From the NCBI RefSeq assembly GCF_006539725.1, contig NZ_BJNO01000003.1, forward strand, positions 62,001-126,000: DNA of 64,000 nt. Direction: 5' to 3'. The first letter of the stretch is position 1. Each line of letters opens with the position of its first letter. The notes under the pieces are model-generated. The model made no database searches. It was not told the origin of the DNA and worked only from the letters and a program-made list of their open reading frames with translations. Source of the stretch: Klebsiella terrigena. GTDB lineage: Bacteria > Pseudomonadota > Gammaproteobacteria > Enterobacterales > Enterobacteriaceae. The position numbers and the translations under genes are program-made. This document shows, piece by piece, positions 41,103 through 50,530 of the stretch.

Positions 41103-43388
41103 TCAGATCTTACAAGCGCCGCTTTCGCAGCCGTCGTCCTGGATGGATGGCGCCAAATCGTCCTGCGCATCTTCCGCGCCATCACGGGTGTTGTGATAGT
41201 ACAGAGTTTTTACGCCAAATTTATAGGCGTTGAGCAGGTCTTTCAGCAGCTGCTGCATCGGCACTTTTCCGGACGGGAAGCGCGTCGGGTCGTAGTTGGT
41301 GTTGGCCGAAATCGACTGATCGATAAACTTCTGCATAATGCCGACCAGCTGCAGGTAGCCATCGTTGCTCGGCATTTCCCACAGCAGCTCGTAGTTGTTC
41401 TGCAGCTTTTCGTAATCCGGAACTACCTGGCGCAGAATGCCGTCTTTCGAAGCCTTGATGCTCACATGGCCGCGCGGCGGTTCGATACCGTTGGTGGCGT
41501 TAGAGATCTGCGAAGAGGTCTCTGAAGGCATCAGCGCGGAGAGGGTCGAGTTACGCAGGCCGTGGGTTTTGATCGACTCGCGCAGCTGCTCCCAGTCGTA
41601 GTGCAGCGACTCGCTAACGACAGCGTCGAGATCCTTTTTATAGGTATCGATCGGCAGAACGCCCTTGGCATAGGTGGTTTCGTTGAACCACGGGCAGGCG
41701 CCCTGTTCGATAGCCAGCTCGTTGGAGGCTTTCAGCAGGTAGTACTGAATAGCTTCAAACGTCTTGTGCGTCAGGTTGTTGGCGCTGCCGTCGGAGTAGC
41801 GTTTGCCGTGTTTTGCCAGATAGTAGGCGAAGTTAATCACGCCGATACCCAGCGTACGACGGCCCATGGCGCCGCGTTTTGCCGCCAGAATCGGGTAGTC
41901 CTGATAGTCCAGCAGCGCATCCAGCGCGCGAACCGCCAGCACCGCCAGATCTTCCAGCTCGTCCAGGCTCTCAATCACGCCGAGGTTGAACGCTGACAGC
42001 GTACACAGCGCGATTTCGCCGTTTTCATCGTTGACGTCGTTCAGCGGCTTGGTCGGCAGGGCGATTTCCAGGCACAGGTTGGACTGACGAACGGGCGCGA
42101 TAGCCGGATCGAACGGGCTGTGGGTGTTGCAGTGGTCAACGTTCTGGATGTAGATACGACCGGTAGAGGCGCGCTCCTGCATCATCAGAGAGAACAGCTC
42201 AACCGCTTTGATCCGCTGCTTGCGGATGCTGTCGTCTTTTTCGTACTGGGTGTAGAGACGCTCAAACTCGTCCTGATCGGCGAAGAAGGCGTCATACAGG
42301 CCCGGGACGTCGGACGGGCTGAACAGGGTGATATCTTCACCTTTCAGCAGACGGGTGTACATCAGCTTGTTGATCTGTACGCCGTAGTCCATGTGACGAA
42401 CGCGGTTCGCCTCGGTGCCGCGGTTGTTTTTCAGCACCAGCAGGGTTTCAACTTCCAGATGCCACATCGGATAGAAGAGGGTGGCAGCACCGCCGCGCAC
42501 GCCGCCCTGTGAACAGGACTTCACCGCGGTCTGGAAGTGCTTATAGAACGGGATACAGCCGGTGTGGAAGGCTTCACCGCCGCGAATCGGGCTACCGAGC
42601 GCGCGGATGCGACCGGCGTTAATGCCGATGCCGGCGCGCTGGGAAACGTATTTCACAATCGCGCTGGAGGTGGCGTTGATGGAGTCGAGGCTGTCGCCGC
42701 ACTCAATCAGCACGCAGGAGCTGAACTGGCGGGTCGGCGTACGCACCCCGGACATGATCGGCGTCGGCAGCGAAATCTTGAAGGTGGACACCGCGTCGTA
42801 GAAGCGCTTGACGTAGTCCAGACGGGTCTCGCGCGGGTAGTTCGAGAACAGGCAGGCGGCGACCAGAATGTAGAGGAACTGGGCGCTTTCATAAATTTCG
42901 CCGGTCACGCGGTTCTGCACCAGATACTTACCTTCCAGCTGCTTAACTGCCGCATAGGAGAAGCTCATATCGCGATCGTGCACGATGAACGAGTCCATCT
43001 GCTTGAACTCTTCTTCCGTGTAGTCTTCCAGCAGATGAGTATCGTATTTACCCTTGTTGACCATCTTCGTGACGTGATCGAACAGTGCCGGCGGCTCGAA
43101 CTGGCCGTAGGCCTTTTTACGCAGATGGAAAATCGCCAGACGCGCGGCGAGATACTGGTAATCCGGAGCATCGCGGGAGATAAGATCCGCCGCAGCCTTG
43201 ATGATAGTTTCGTGAATATCGGCAGTTTTGATGCCGTCGTAGAACTGAATGTGGGAACGCAATTCTACCTGAGAAATCGAAACGTTATTCAGTCCTTCTG
43301 CCGCCCAATCCAGTACGCGATGGATTTTGTCGAGATTAATACGCTCGGTTGTACCGTCGCGCTTTGTCACCAGCAGACTCTGATTCAT
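41103..43388 (-). CDS. nrdA: Ribonucleotide reductase 1, alpha subunit
   Basis: Catalytic subunit reducing ribonucleoside diphosphates. An ATP-cone allosteric domain occupies about residues 5-95. Active-site cysteines are in QFSSCVLIECGDS (Cys225), SNLCLEIALP (Cys439) and IALCTLSAFN (Cys462); the C-terminal redox pair is Cys754/Cys759 in CESGACKI. I start at ATG 43388 (MNQSLLVTKR), giving 761 residues as in E. coli; the longer frame to 43541 crosses the DnaA and NrdR-type sites. Confidence 0.97.
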   Translation of the reverse strand: MNQSLLVTKRDGTTERINLDKIHRVLDWAAEGLNNVSISQVELRSHIQFYDGIKTADIHETIIKAAADLISRDAPDYQYLAARLAIFHLRKKAYGQFEPPALFDHVTKMVNKGKYDTHLLEDYTEEEFKQMDSFIVHDRDMSFSYAAVKQLEGKYLVQNRVTGEIYESAQFLYILVAACLFSNYPRETRLDYVKRFYDAVSTFKISLPTPIMSGVRTPTRQFSSCVLIECGDSLDSINATSSAIVKYVSQRAGIGINAGRIRALGSPIRGGEAFHTGCIPFYKHFQTAVKSCSQGGVRGGAATLFYPMWHLEVETLLVLKNNRGTEANRVRHMDYGVQINKLMYTRLLKGEDITLFSPSDVPGLYDAFFADQDEFERLYTQYEKDDSIRKQRIKAVELFSLMMQERASTGRIYIQNVDHCNTHSPFDPAIAPVRQSNLCLEIALPTKPLNDVNDENGEIALCTLSAFNLGVIESLDELEDLAVLAVRALDALLDYQDYPILAAKRGAMGRRTLGIGVINFAYYLAKHGKRYSDGSANNLTHKTFEAIQYYLLKASNELAIEQGACPWFNETTYAKGVLPIDTYKKDLDAVVSESLHYDWEQLRESIKTHGLRNSTLSALMPSETSSQISNATNGIEPPRGHVSIKASKDGILRQVVPDYEKLQNNYELLWEMPSNDGYLQLVGIMQKFIDQSISANTNYDPTRFPSGKVPMQQLLKDLLNAYKFGVKTLYYHNTRDGAEDAQDDLAPSIQDDGCESGACKI

Positions 43389-43426
43389 GTGGATTATACC
43401 TGTCCGTGAAAGAAAATATCCCCCGC

Positions 43427-43509
43427 TTATCCACAGAAGGTCGTTGTGACTAACTCTGTGGATAAATACTATATGTAGGGGGTTGTAGATAAAAAGAACG
43501 CTATATGGT
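43427..43509 (-). promoter_or_regulatory. nrdA promoter region: DnaA boxes and NrdR-like boxes
   Basis: Two perfect DnaA boxes in opposite orientation, TTATCCACA (43427-43435) and TGTGGATAA (43457-43465), lie 39-77 bases upstream of the nrdA start. Upstream, two AT-rich sites ACTATATGTA (43468-43477) and GCTATATGGT (43500-43509) have centres about 31 bases apart, the three-turn spacing of NrdR box pairs. DnaA and NrdR control of nrdAB is known in E. coli; occupancy here is inferred. Confidence 0.75.
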
Positions 43510-43586
43510 GAGTATTCTAGTAAGGATTCTTTTGAGTACAAGAGTTGATTTTGACGTTAAATTGAGGTTGCGGAAGCGTAATAATA

Positions 43587-43614
43587 GCCGGGCCCACGTC
43601 GCATAAGGCCTGGC
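43587..43614. repeat. REP-like hairpin between nrdA and ubiG
   Basis: GCCGGGCC (43587-43594) and GGCCTGGC (43607-43614) pair with one G-T, around a loop containing GTCGCATAAGG, reminiscent of a degenerate REP unit. The rest of the 345-base gap holds the nrdA promoter and ubiG terminator. In E. coli K-12 the autotransporter gene yfaL occupies this interval; no remnant is visible. Confidence 0.45.
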
Positions 43615-43681
43615 GAAGATGTCAATAAACTCAAAAATAAAAATGAAAATTTGATCGAGTGCTGATTTCTTCGGCGCCAGG

Positions 43682-43706
43682 AAAAATTACGCGGCTTGAT
43701 GCCGCG
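43682..43706 (-). terminator. ubiG terminator
   Basis: On the minus strand CGCGGC-ATCAA-GCCGCG is followed by TAATTTTT, 28 bases after the ubiG stop codon. The stem is perfect and the T tract only slightly interrupted. Confidence 0.75.
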
Positions 43707-43733
43707 CAATCATCATATGAAAAACCGCTGACG

Positions 43734-44462
43734 TTATGCGTTTTTCGCCGTTGTATGCAACATGTAGTTAACATCTACGCCCGGCGCCAGCTTGAAGGTA
43801 TTGGTTAGCGGATTGAAATGGAGGCCGGTAATATGCTGCTCTTTCAGATTTGTCTGATCTACCCAGCCGATCAGCTCGGACGGCTTGATAAACTTCTTCG
43901 CGTCATGGGTCCCCTTGGGCACCATCTTCAGCACGTATTCGGCGCCGACTACCGCCATCAGCCACGCTTTGCCGTTGCGGTTGATGGTTGAGAAGAAGAC
44001 CTGACCTCCGGGCTTAACCAGCCGGGCGCAGGCGTGGACGACGGACTGCGGGTCGGGAACGTGCTCCAGCATCTCCATACATGTCACCACGTCGTACTGC
44101 TGCGCATGCTTCAGCGCGTGCTCTTCGACGGTCTCCTGGACATACTCAACCTGAACGCCGCTTTCCAGCGCGTGCAACTTCGCCACCTGCAGCGGTTCAA
44201 AGCCCATATCCAGCCCGGTTACCGTTGCGCCTTCCCGCGCCATGCTCTCCGCAAGAATGCCGCCGCCGCAGCCGACGTCGAGCACTTTTTTGCCGAACAG
44301 GCCGCCGGAGCGCTGCGCAATATAGCCCAGCCGCAGCGGGTTGATGCGATGCAGTGGTTTGAATTCGCCCTCTAAATCCCACCAGCGCGAGGCGACGGCT
44401 TCAAATTTAGCGATTTCATTATGATCAACGTTGTGGGCCACCGACGGTTTTTCGGCATTCAT
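43734..44462 (-). CDS. ubiG: Ubiquinone O-methyltransferase UbiG
   Basis: SAM-dependent enzyme doing both O-methylation steps of ubiquinone synthesis. Motif [14 protein letters not shown] (about residues 61-73), motif post-I in [11 protein letters not shown], and [11 protein letters not shown] are the SAM-binding elements. 242 residues against 240 in E. coli. A minus-strand -10 TATACT lies at 44497-44502. The gene is divergent from gyrA, with ERIC elements between them. Confidence 0.96.
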   Translation of the reverse strand: MNAEKPSVAHNVDHNEIAKFEAVASRWWDLEGEFKPLHRINPLRLGYIAQRSGGLFGKKVLDVGCGGGILAESMAREGATVTGLDMGFEPLQVAKLHALESGVQVEYVQETVEEHALKHAQQYDVVTCMEMLEHVPDPQSVVHACARLVKPGGQVFFSTINRNGKAWLMAVVGAEYVLKMVPKGTHDAKKFIKPSELIGWVDQTNLKEQHITGLHFNPLTNTFKLAPGVDVNYMLHTTAKNA

Positions 44463-44529
44463 GGGCGCTTTTACTCCTTTTCAGTTCAGACCTGCGAGTA
44501 TATCAGCAGACCGCCATGAATAAACCGTC

Positions 44530-44656
44530 TATACCCTTCGCCTTTCGCACCGCCTCTTCGTTGGCCGCACGCGCTCACCCGAATCACTCACTACGGTGAG
44601 CTCATCGGGACTCCCGCGCTTGCCGCCTTGACGCAGTACGAAATTCATTGGGTATA
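44530..44656. repeat. Full-length ERIC (IRU) element, 127 bp
   Basis: The element is exactly 127 bp, bounded by TATACCC and GGGTATA, and is an imperfect palindrome: the left arm TATACCCTTCGCCTTTCG mirrors the right-end complement TATACCCAATGAATTTCG. Internal blocks CTCACCCGAATCACTCACT and GCTTGCCGCCTTGACGCAG align with the same blocks of the E. coli ERIC consensus as I remember it. It lies between the divergent ubiG and gyrA promoters. Confidence 0.88.
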
Positions 44657-44721
44657 CCCGTCGCCTTTCGTACCGCCTCCTCGTTGGCCGCCTTGATGCG
44701 GTACGAAATTCATTGGGTATA
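44653..44721. repeat. Internally deleted ERIC copy, 69 bp
   Basis: A second element shares its first four bases TATA with the end of the 127-bp copy and ends GGGTATA at 44721. It has the same left arm (GTCGCCTTTCGTACCGCC) and right arm (GCGGTACGAAATTCATTG) but lacks 58 bp of the middle, joined at a GGCCGCC where both flanks share GCCGC. Its right end is three bases from the gyrA -35 region. Confidence 0.85.
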
Positions 44722-44723
44722 GG

Positions 44724-44754
44724 TTTACCGGTATCACCGCGGCTGTGTTATAAT
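44724..44754 (+). promoter_or_regulatory. gyrA promoter
   Basis: A perfect -10 TATAAT at 44749-44754, with TTACCG at 44725-44730 as a weak -35 at 18-base spacing. The order of bases around it matches the E. coli gyrA promoter as I remember it. Transcription would begin near 44761, about 38 bases before the start codon. The ERIC pair ends immediately upstream. Confidence 0.8.
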
Positions 44755-44798
44755 TTGCGACCTTTGAATCCGGGATACAGTAGAGGGATAGCGGTTAG

Positions 44799-47438
44799 AT
44801 GAGCGACCTTGCGAGAGAAATTACACCGGTCAACATTGAGGAAGAGCTGAAGAGCTCGTATCTGGATTATGCGATGTCGGTCATTGTTGGCCGTGCGCTG
44901 CCGGATGTCCGAGATGGGTTGAAACCGGTACACCGTCGCGTACTTTACGCCATGAACGTATTGGGCAATGACTGGAACAAAGCCTATAAAAAATCCGCCC
45001 GTGTCGTTGGTGACGTAATCGGTAAATATCACCCTCACGGTGATACCGCCGTTTATGACACCATTGTACGTATGGCGCAGCCATTCTCCTTGCGTTATAT
45101 GCTGGTCGATGGCCAGGGTAACTTCGGTTCTGTCGATGGCGACTCCGCCGCAGCGATGCGTTATACGGAAATCCGTATGTCGAAAATCGCCCACGAGCTG
45201 ATGGCCGACCTCGAAAAAGAGACGGTTGATTTCGTTGATAACTATGACGGCACGGAGCGCATCCCTGACGTCATGCCAACAAAAATCCCCAACCTGCTGG
45301 TAAACGGTTCGTCCGGTATTGCCGTCGGGATGGCGACCAACATTCCGCCGCATAACCTGACGGAAGTGATTAACGGCTGCCTGGCCTATATCGACGATGA
45401 AGACATCTCCGTCGAAGGCCTGATGGAACACATTCCAGGCCCGGACTTCCCGACCGCCGCCATTATCAATGGCCGTCGCGGCATCGAGGAAGCCTACCGT
45501 ACCGGCCGTGGCAAAATTTATATTCGCGCCCGCGCTGAGGTAGAAACCGATGCGAAAACCGGCCGTGAAACCATCATCGTCCATGAAATTCCGTATCAGG
45601 TGAACAAGGCTCGCCTGATCGAGAAAATGGCCGAGCTGGTGAAAGAGAAGCGTCTGGAAGGGATCAGCGCGCTGCGCGATGAGTCTGACAAAGACGGCAT
45701 GCGTATCGTGATTGAGATCAAGCGTGATGCTGTGGGTGAAGTGGTTCTTAACAACCTCTACTCGCTGACTCAGCTGCAGACCTCTTTCGGCATCAACATG
45801 GTTGCGCTGCACCACGGCCAGCCGAAGATCATGAACCTGAAAGACATTCTTTCCGCGTTCGTGCGTCACCGCCGTGAAGTGGTCACCCGTCGTACTATTT
45901 TCGAGCTGCGTAAAGCCCGCGATCGTGCGCACATCCTTGAAGCCCTGGCGATTGCGCTGGCCAACATCGACCCGATCATCGAGCTTATCCGCCGTGCGCC
46001 AACGCCTGCGGAAGCGAAAGCCGGGCTGGTTGCCAGACCCTGGGATCTGGGCAACGTGTCGGCGATGCTGGAACGCGCCGGTGATGATGCCGCGCGTCCG
46101 GAGTGGCTGGAGCCAGAGTTCGGCGTGCGTGACGGTCAATACTATCTGACCGAACAGCAGGCCCAGGCGATTCTGGATCTGCGTCTGCAGAAGCTGACCG
46201 GCCTTGAGCATGAAAAACTGCTCGACGAATACAAAGAGCTGCTCGAACAGATTGCTGAACTGCTGCATATCCTCGGCAGCGCCGACCGTCTGATGGAAGT
46301 GATTCGTGAAGAACTGGAAGCGATGCGCGAACAGTTCGGCGACCAGCGTCGCACCGAAATCACCGCCAACACCGCTGATATCAACATCGAAGATCTGATC
46401 AACCAGGAAGATGTGGTGGTCACCCTGTCTCACCAGGGCTATGTGAAGTATCAGCCGCTGACCGACTACGAGGCGCAGCGTCGCGGTGGCAAAGGTAAAT
46501 CGGCCGCACGTATTAAAGAAGAAGACTTTATCGACCGCCTGCTGGTGGCCAACACCCACGATACGATCCTGCTGTTCTCCAGCCGCGGTCGTCTCTACTG
46601 GATGAAGGTTTATCAGCTGCCGGAAGCCAGCCGTGGCGCGCGTGGACGTCCAATCGTCAACCTGCTGCCGCTGGAAGCCAATGAACGTATCACCGCCATC
46701 CTGCCAGTACGCGAGTACGAAGAGGGCGTGAACGTCTTTATGGCGACCGCGAGCGGTACCGTTAAGAAAACGGCGCTGACCGAGTTTAGCCGTCCGCGTT
46801 CAGCCGGCATTATCGCCGTGAATCTGAACGAAGGCGACGAGCTGATCGGCGTTGATCTGACGAACGGCGAAGACGAAGCGATGCTGTTCTCTGCGGCCGG
46901 TAAAGTGGTGCGCTTTAAAGAGAGCGCAGTACGTGCCATGGGCCGTACCGCGACCGGCGTACGCGGTATCAAGCTGGCGGGTGAAGATAAAGTTGTCTCC
47001 CTGATCATTCCGCGCGGCGAAGGTGCGATCCTCACCGTGACCCAGAACGGCTACGGCAAGCGTACTGCGGCGGATGAGTATCCGACCAAGTCCCGCGCCA
47101 CTCAGGGCGTTATCTCGATCAAAGTGACCGAGCGTAACGGCTCCGTGGTGGGCGCGGTACAGGTGGACGATTGCGATCAGATCATGATGATCACCGATGC
47201 GGGCACCCTGGTGCGTACTCGCGTATCGGAAGTGAGCATCGTGGGTCGTAACACTCAGGGCGTCATTCTGATCCGTACTGCGGAAGATGAAAACGTTGTT
47301 GGCCTGCAGCGCGTTGCTGAACCGGTTGATGATGAAGAGCTGGATGCCATCGACGGCAGCGTGGCGGAAGGCGACGAGGATATCGCGCCGGAAACCGACG
47401 CTGAAGCGGATGATGACATCGCCGAAGATGATGAATAA
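44799..47438 (+). CDS. gyrA: DNA gyrase subunit A
   Basis: Breakage-reunion subunit of DNA gyrase. The winged-helix/tower domain spans about 1-520 and the beta-pinwheel C-terminal domain follows, with GyrA-box QRRGGKGK near residue 560 and an acidic tail. The quinolone-resistance region reads [14 protein letters not shown]: position 83 is Thr (codon ACC, 45045-45047) and 87 is Asp. Thr83 is the susceptible natural form in several Klebsiella-related species, so this is not evidence of resistance. 879 residues against 875 in E. coli. Confidence 0.97.
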   Translation: MSDLAREITPVNIEEELKSSYLDYAMSVIVGRALPDVRDGLKPVHRRVLYAMNVLGNDWNKAYKKSARVVGDVIGKYHPHGDTAVYDTIVRMAQPFSLRYMLVDGQGNFGSVDGDSAAAMRYTEIRMSKIAHELMADLEKETVDFVDNYDGTERIPDVMPTKIPNLLVNGSSGIAVGMATNIPPHNLTEVINGCLAYIDDEDISVEGLMEHIPGPDFPTAAIINGRRGIEEAYRTGRGKIYIRARAEVETDAKTGRETIIVHEIPYQVNKARLIEKMAELVKEKRLEGISALRDESDKDGMRIVIEIKRDAVGEVVLNNLYSLTQLQTSFGINMVALHHGQPKIMNLKDILSAFVRHRREVVTRRTIFELRKARDRAHILEALAIALANIDPIIELIRRAPTPAEAKAGLVARPWDLGNVSAMLERAGDDAARPEWLEPEFGVRDGQYYLTEQQAQAILDLRLQKLTGLEHEKLLDEYKELLEQIAELLHILGSADRLMEVIREELEAMREQFGDQRRTEITANTADINIEDLINQEDVVVTLSHQGYVKYQPLTDYEAQRRGGKGKSAARIKEEDFIDRLLVANTHDTILLFSSRGRLYWMKVYQLPEASRGARGRPIVNLLPLEANERITAILPVREYEEGVNVFMATASGTVKKTALTEFSRPRSAGIIAVNLNEGDELIGVDLTNGEDEAMLFSAAGKVVRFKESAVRAMGRTATGVRGIKLAGEDKVVSLIIPRGEGAILTVTQNGYGKRTAADEYPTKSRATQGVISIKVTERNGSVVGAVQVDDCDQIMMITDAGTLVRTRVSEVSIVGRNTQGVILIRTAEDENVVGLQRVAEPVDDEELDAIDGSVAEGDEDIAPETDAEADDDIAEDDE

Positions 47439-47455
47439 TCTGCGATAATGATGCG

Positions 47456-47485
47456 AAAAGGGCCGGGATATCCCCGGCCCTTTTT
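47456..47485 (+). terminator. gyrA terminator
   Basis: AAAAGGGCCGGG at 47456 pairs with CCCGGCCCTTTT ending near 47484, around a small ATATC loop, followed by further T. It lies 17 bases after the gyrA stop. In E. coli K-12 the ato genes and yfaA-PQST lie between gyrA and rcsC; here rcsC follows directly. Confidence 0.92.
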
Positions 47486-47591
47486 ATTTGCCCGCCGCGG
47501 GTGATCCAGAGAGTATAACGTTGCGACAAAACGTGTTTACCGCTACCTTAACCCCATTCTGTTGAGTCCCTGACGGCCGAGCATCGCCACA

Positions 47592-50438
47592 TTGAAATAT
47601 CTTGCTTCTTTTCATACCACGCTAAAAGTTTCACGCTACCTGTTCCGGGCGCTGGCGGTCCTGCTGTGGATGCTGATTGCTTTCGTCTCGGTGTTTTACA
47701 TTGTTAACGCGCTGCATGACCGGGAGTCGGAGATCCGCCAGGAGTTTAACCTCAACGCCGATCAGGCGCAGCGCTATATCCAGCGCACGGCGGACGTCAT
47801 TAAAGAGCTGAAGTATGTTGCCGGCAATCGTCCGGGCGGCGGCCGTGAAGGCGACGCGTCGCCGGTGCAAAATGGCGACATCGCGGTTCCGGACTTCGAA
47901 CCGCTCTATCCGGATTCAGATTGCGGGGCAATGAGCGGCACCTGGCGCAATTCGCTGCAGTCTCTGGCATGGTTTATGCGCTACTGGCGCGATAATTTCT
48001 CCGCCGCTTACGATCTCAACCGTATCTTTTTAATTGGCAGCGATAATCTGTGCATGGCGAACTTTGGCCTGCGCGAGATGCCGCTGGAACGGGACCAGGC
48101 GCTGAAGGTGCTGCACCAGCGTATTGAGCAGTATCGCGACGCCCCGCAAAGCGAACGCGGCAGCAATCTGTTCTGGATTAGCCAGGGCGTGCGTCCCGGC
48201 GTCGGCTACTTCTACGCGCTGACGCCGGTCTATATGGCCAACCGCCTGCAGGCGATGCTCGGAGTCGAACAAACGATTCGCATGGAGAGCTTCTTCACGC
48301 CGGGCAGCCTGCCGATGAGCGTCACGATCCTTGACGACAACGGTCAGCCGCTCATCTCCCTCGCCGGGCCGGACGCTAAAATCAAGGGCGAGGCCCGCTG
48401 GATGCAGGAACGGATCTGGTTCGGCTATACCTCCGGCTTCCGCGAGCTGGCCATGAAGAAGAGCCTGCCGCCATCCTCTCTGAGCATCGTATATTCGGTA
48501 TCGGTAGACCAGGTCCTCGAGCGCATCCGGATGCTGATCCTCAATGCGATAGTGCTCAATATTCTGACCGGGGTGATGCTTTTCGCCCTCGCGCGAATGT
48601 ACGAGCGGCGGATCTTTATCCCGGCGGAAAATGACGCCCAGCGCCTCGAGGAGCACGAGCAGTTTAACCGTAAGATCGTGGCCTCGGCGCCGGTGGGGAT
48701 CTGTATTCTGCGCACCCTCGACGGCACCAATATTCTGAGTAACGAACTGGCGCATAACTACCTCAATATGCTGACCCATGAGGATCGGCAGAGGCTGACG
48801 CAGATTATCTGCGGCCAGCAGGTCAATTTTGTCGATGTGCTGACCAGCAATAACACCAATCTGCAAATCAGCTTCGTTCACTCGCGCTACCGCAACGAAA
48901 ACGTGGCTATCTGCGTGCTGGTTGACGTCAGCGCCCGCGTCAAAATGGAAGAGTCGCTGCAGGAGATGGCGCAGGCCGCAGAGCAGGCCAGCCAGTCGAA
49001 ATCGATGTTCCTTGCGACGGTGAGCCACGAGCTGCGAACGCCGCTGTACGGAATTATCGGCAACCTCGATCTGCTGCAAACCAAAGAGTTACCGAAGGGC
49101 GTCGACCGTCTGGTCACGGCGATGAACAACTCGTCCAGCCTGCTGCTGAAGATCATCAGCGATATTCTGGATTTCTCGAAAATTGAGTCCGAACAGCTGA
49201 AAATCGAGCCGAGCGAGTTCTCGCCGCGCGAGGTGATGAACCACATCTCGGCGAACTATCTGCCGCTGGTGGTGCGCAAGCAGCTCGGGCTGTACTGCTT
49301 TATTGAGCCCGACGTTCCGCAGCTGATGTCCGGCGATCCGATGCGTCTGCAGCAGGTCATTTCTAACCTCTTGAGCAATGCCATCAAATTCACCGATACT
49401 GGCTGCATTATCCTGCACGTTCAGTGCGCCGGCGACTATCTGCAAATCAGCGTGCGCGATACCGGGGAAGGGATCCCGGCAAAAGAGGTGGTGCGCCTGT
49501 TTGACCCGTTCTTCCAGGTCGGCACCGGCGTTCAGCGCAATTTCCAGGGAACGGGCCTCGGGCTGGCGATTTGCGAGAAGCTCATCAGCATGATGGATGG
49601 CGATATTGCCGTGGAAACCGAGCCCGGCATGGGCAGTCGCTTTACCATCCGCATTCCGCTGTATGGCGTGCAAAACGGCGCGCCGCTGCTTGCCGATGGC
49701 CTGGCGGAAAAATGCTGCTGGCTTGCCGTTCACAACACCGCTCTGACGATGTTTATCACCTCGCTGCTGAATCACCACGGCGTTAAGGTGAAAAACTATG
49801 CCGGCGAGACGCCGGGAGCGGACGATATTTTGCTCACCGATGATGAAGCGCATACCGGCTGGTCTGGGGCGGCGGTGATTATTTTCTGCCGCCGGCATAT
49901 CGGCATTCCGCAGGAGCGCGCGCCGGGAGAGTGGCTGCATAGCGTCACGACGCCGCACGAGCTGCTGCCGCTGCTGGGACGTATCCTGCACGTTGACGTG
50001 GCCAGCGCCGAACACGGCCCGGCGCTATCCGCGCCGGAAACGCAGACGGCCAATCACGATGACATGATGATTCTGGTGGTGGACGATCATCCGATCAACC
50101 GCCGCCTGCTGGCCGACCAGCTCGGATCGCTGGGCTATCAGTGCGTAACGGCGAACGACGGGGTTGATGCGCTGGGCGTCCTGAGCAAGCAGCATATTGA
50201 TATCGTACTGAGCGACGTCAACATGCCGAATATGGACGGCTATCGCCTGACGCAGCGTATTCGCGAGCTGGGAATGACGCTGCCGGTTATCGGGGTGACC
50301 GCCAACGCGCTGGCGGAAGAGAAGCAGCGCTGCCTTGAGTCGGGTATGGACAGCTGTCTTTCTAAACCGGTGACGCTAGATATTATCAAGCAAACTTTGA
50401 CGCTGTACGCCGCACGGGTGCGTAAGAGCAGGGAATAG
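47592..50438 (+). CDS. rcsC: Rcs phosphorelay hybrid sensor kinase
   Basis: Inner-membrane hybrid kinase of the Rcs envelope-stress relay. Two membrane spans (about 18-40 and 313-335) flank a periplasmic domain; then come a PAS-like region, the dimerisation domain with phospho-His479 (VSHELRTPLYG), the ATPase domain (DTGEGIP, GTGLGLAIC), an RcsC-ABL domain and a receiver with Asp875 (LSDVNMPNMDG). The start is TTG at 47592; it gives 948 residues beginning (M)KYLASF as in E. coli (949), and no in-frame ATG fits. The periplasmic stretch at 78-96 is the least conserved part. Confidence 0.95.
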   Translation: MKYLASFHTTLKVSRYLFRALAVLLWMLIAFVSVFYIVNALHDRESEIRQEFNLNADQAQRYIQRTADVIKELKYVAGNRPGGGREGDASPVQNGDIAVPDFEPLYPDSDCGAMSGTWRNSLQSLAWFMRYWRDNFSAAYDLNRIFLIGSDNLCMANFGLREMPLERDQALKVLHQRIEQYRDAPQSERGSNLFWISQGVRPGVGYFYALTPVYMANRLQAMLGVEQTIRMESFFTPGSLPMSVTILDDNGQPLISLAGPDAKIKGEARWMQERIWFGYTSGFRELAMKKSLPPSSLSIVYSVSVDQVLERIRMLILNAIVLNILTGVMLFALARMYERRIFIPAENDAQRLEEHEQFNRKIVASAPVGICILRTLDGTNILSNELAHNYLNMLTHEDRQRLTQIICGQQVNFVDVLTSNNTNLQISFVHSRYRNENVAICVLVDVSARVKMEESLQEMAQAAEQASQSKSMFLATVSHELRTPLYGIIGNLDLLQTKELPKGVDRLVTAMNNSSSLLLKIISDILDFSKIESEQLKIEPSEFSPREVMNHISANYLPLVVRKQLGLYCFIEPDVPQLMSGDPMRLQQVISNLLSNAIKFTDTGCIILHVQCAGDYLQISVRDTGEGIPAKEVVRLFDPFFQVGTGVQRNFQGTGLGLAICEKLISMMDGDIAVETEPGMGSRFTIRIPLYGVQNGAPLLADGLAEKCCWLAVHNTALTMFITSLLNHHGVKVKNYAGETPGADDILLTDDEAHTGWSGAAVIIFCRRHIGIPQERAPGEWLHSVTTPHELLPLLGRILHVDVASAEHGPALSAPETQTANHDDMMILVVDDHPINRRLLADQLGSLGYQCVTANDGVDALGVLSKQHIDIVLSDVNMPNMDGYRLTQRIRELGMTLPVIGVTANALAEEKQRCLESGMDSCLSKPVTLDIIKQTLTLYAARVRKSRE

Positions 50439-50530
50439 GGCGAAGATTTCCGCGGGCGCGGCCTGGCAGTGGCGGGTCGTTGCCCCAGATATGGCGCATG
50501 ACGGTCGCGCCGTATCCGGGAAGGTGAGCG

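Noticed and set aside
45045..45047. GyrA Ser83Thr as a quinolone-resistance mutation
   Set aside because: Thr83 is the wild-type residue in several Klebsiella-related species; Asp87 is unchanged.
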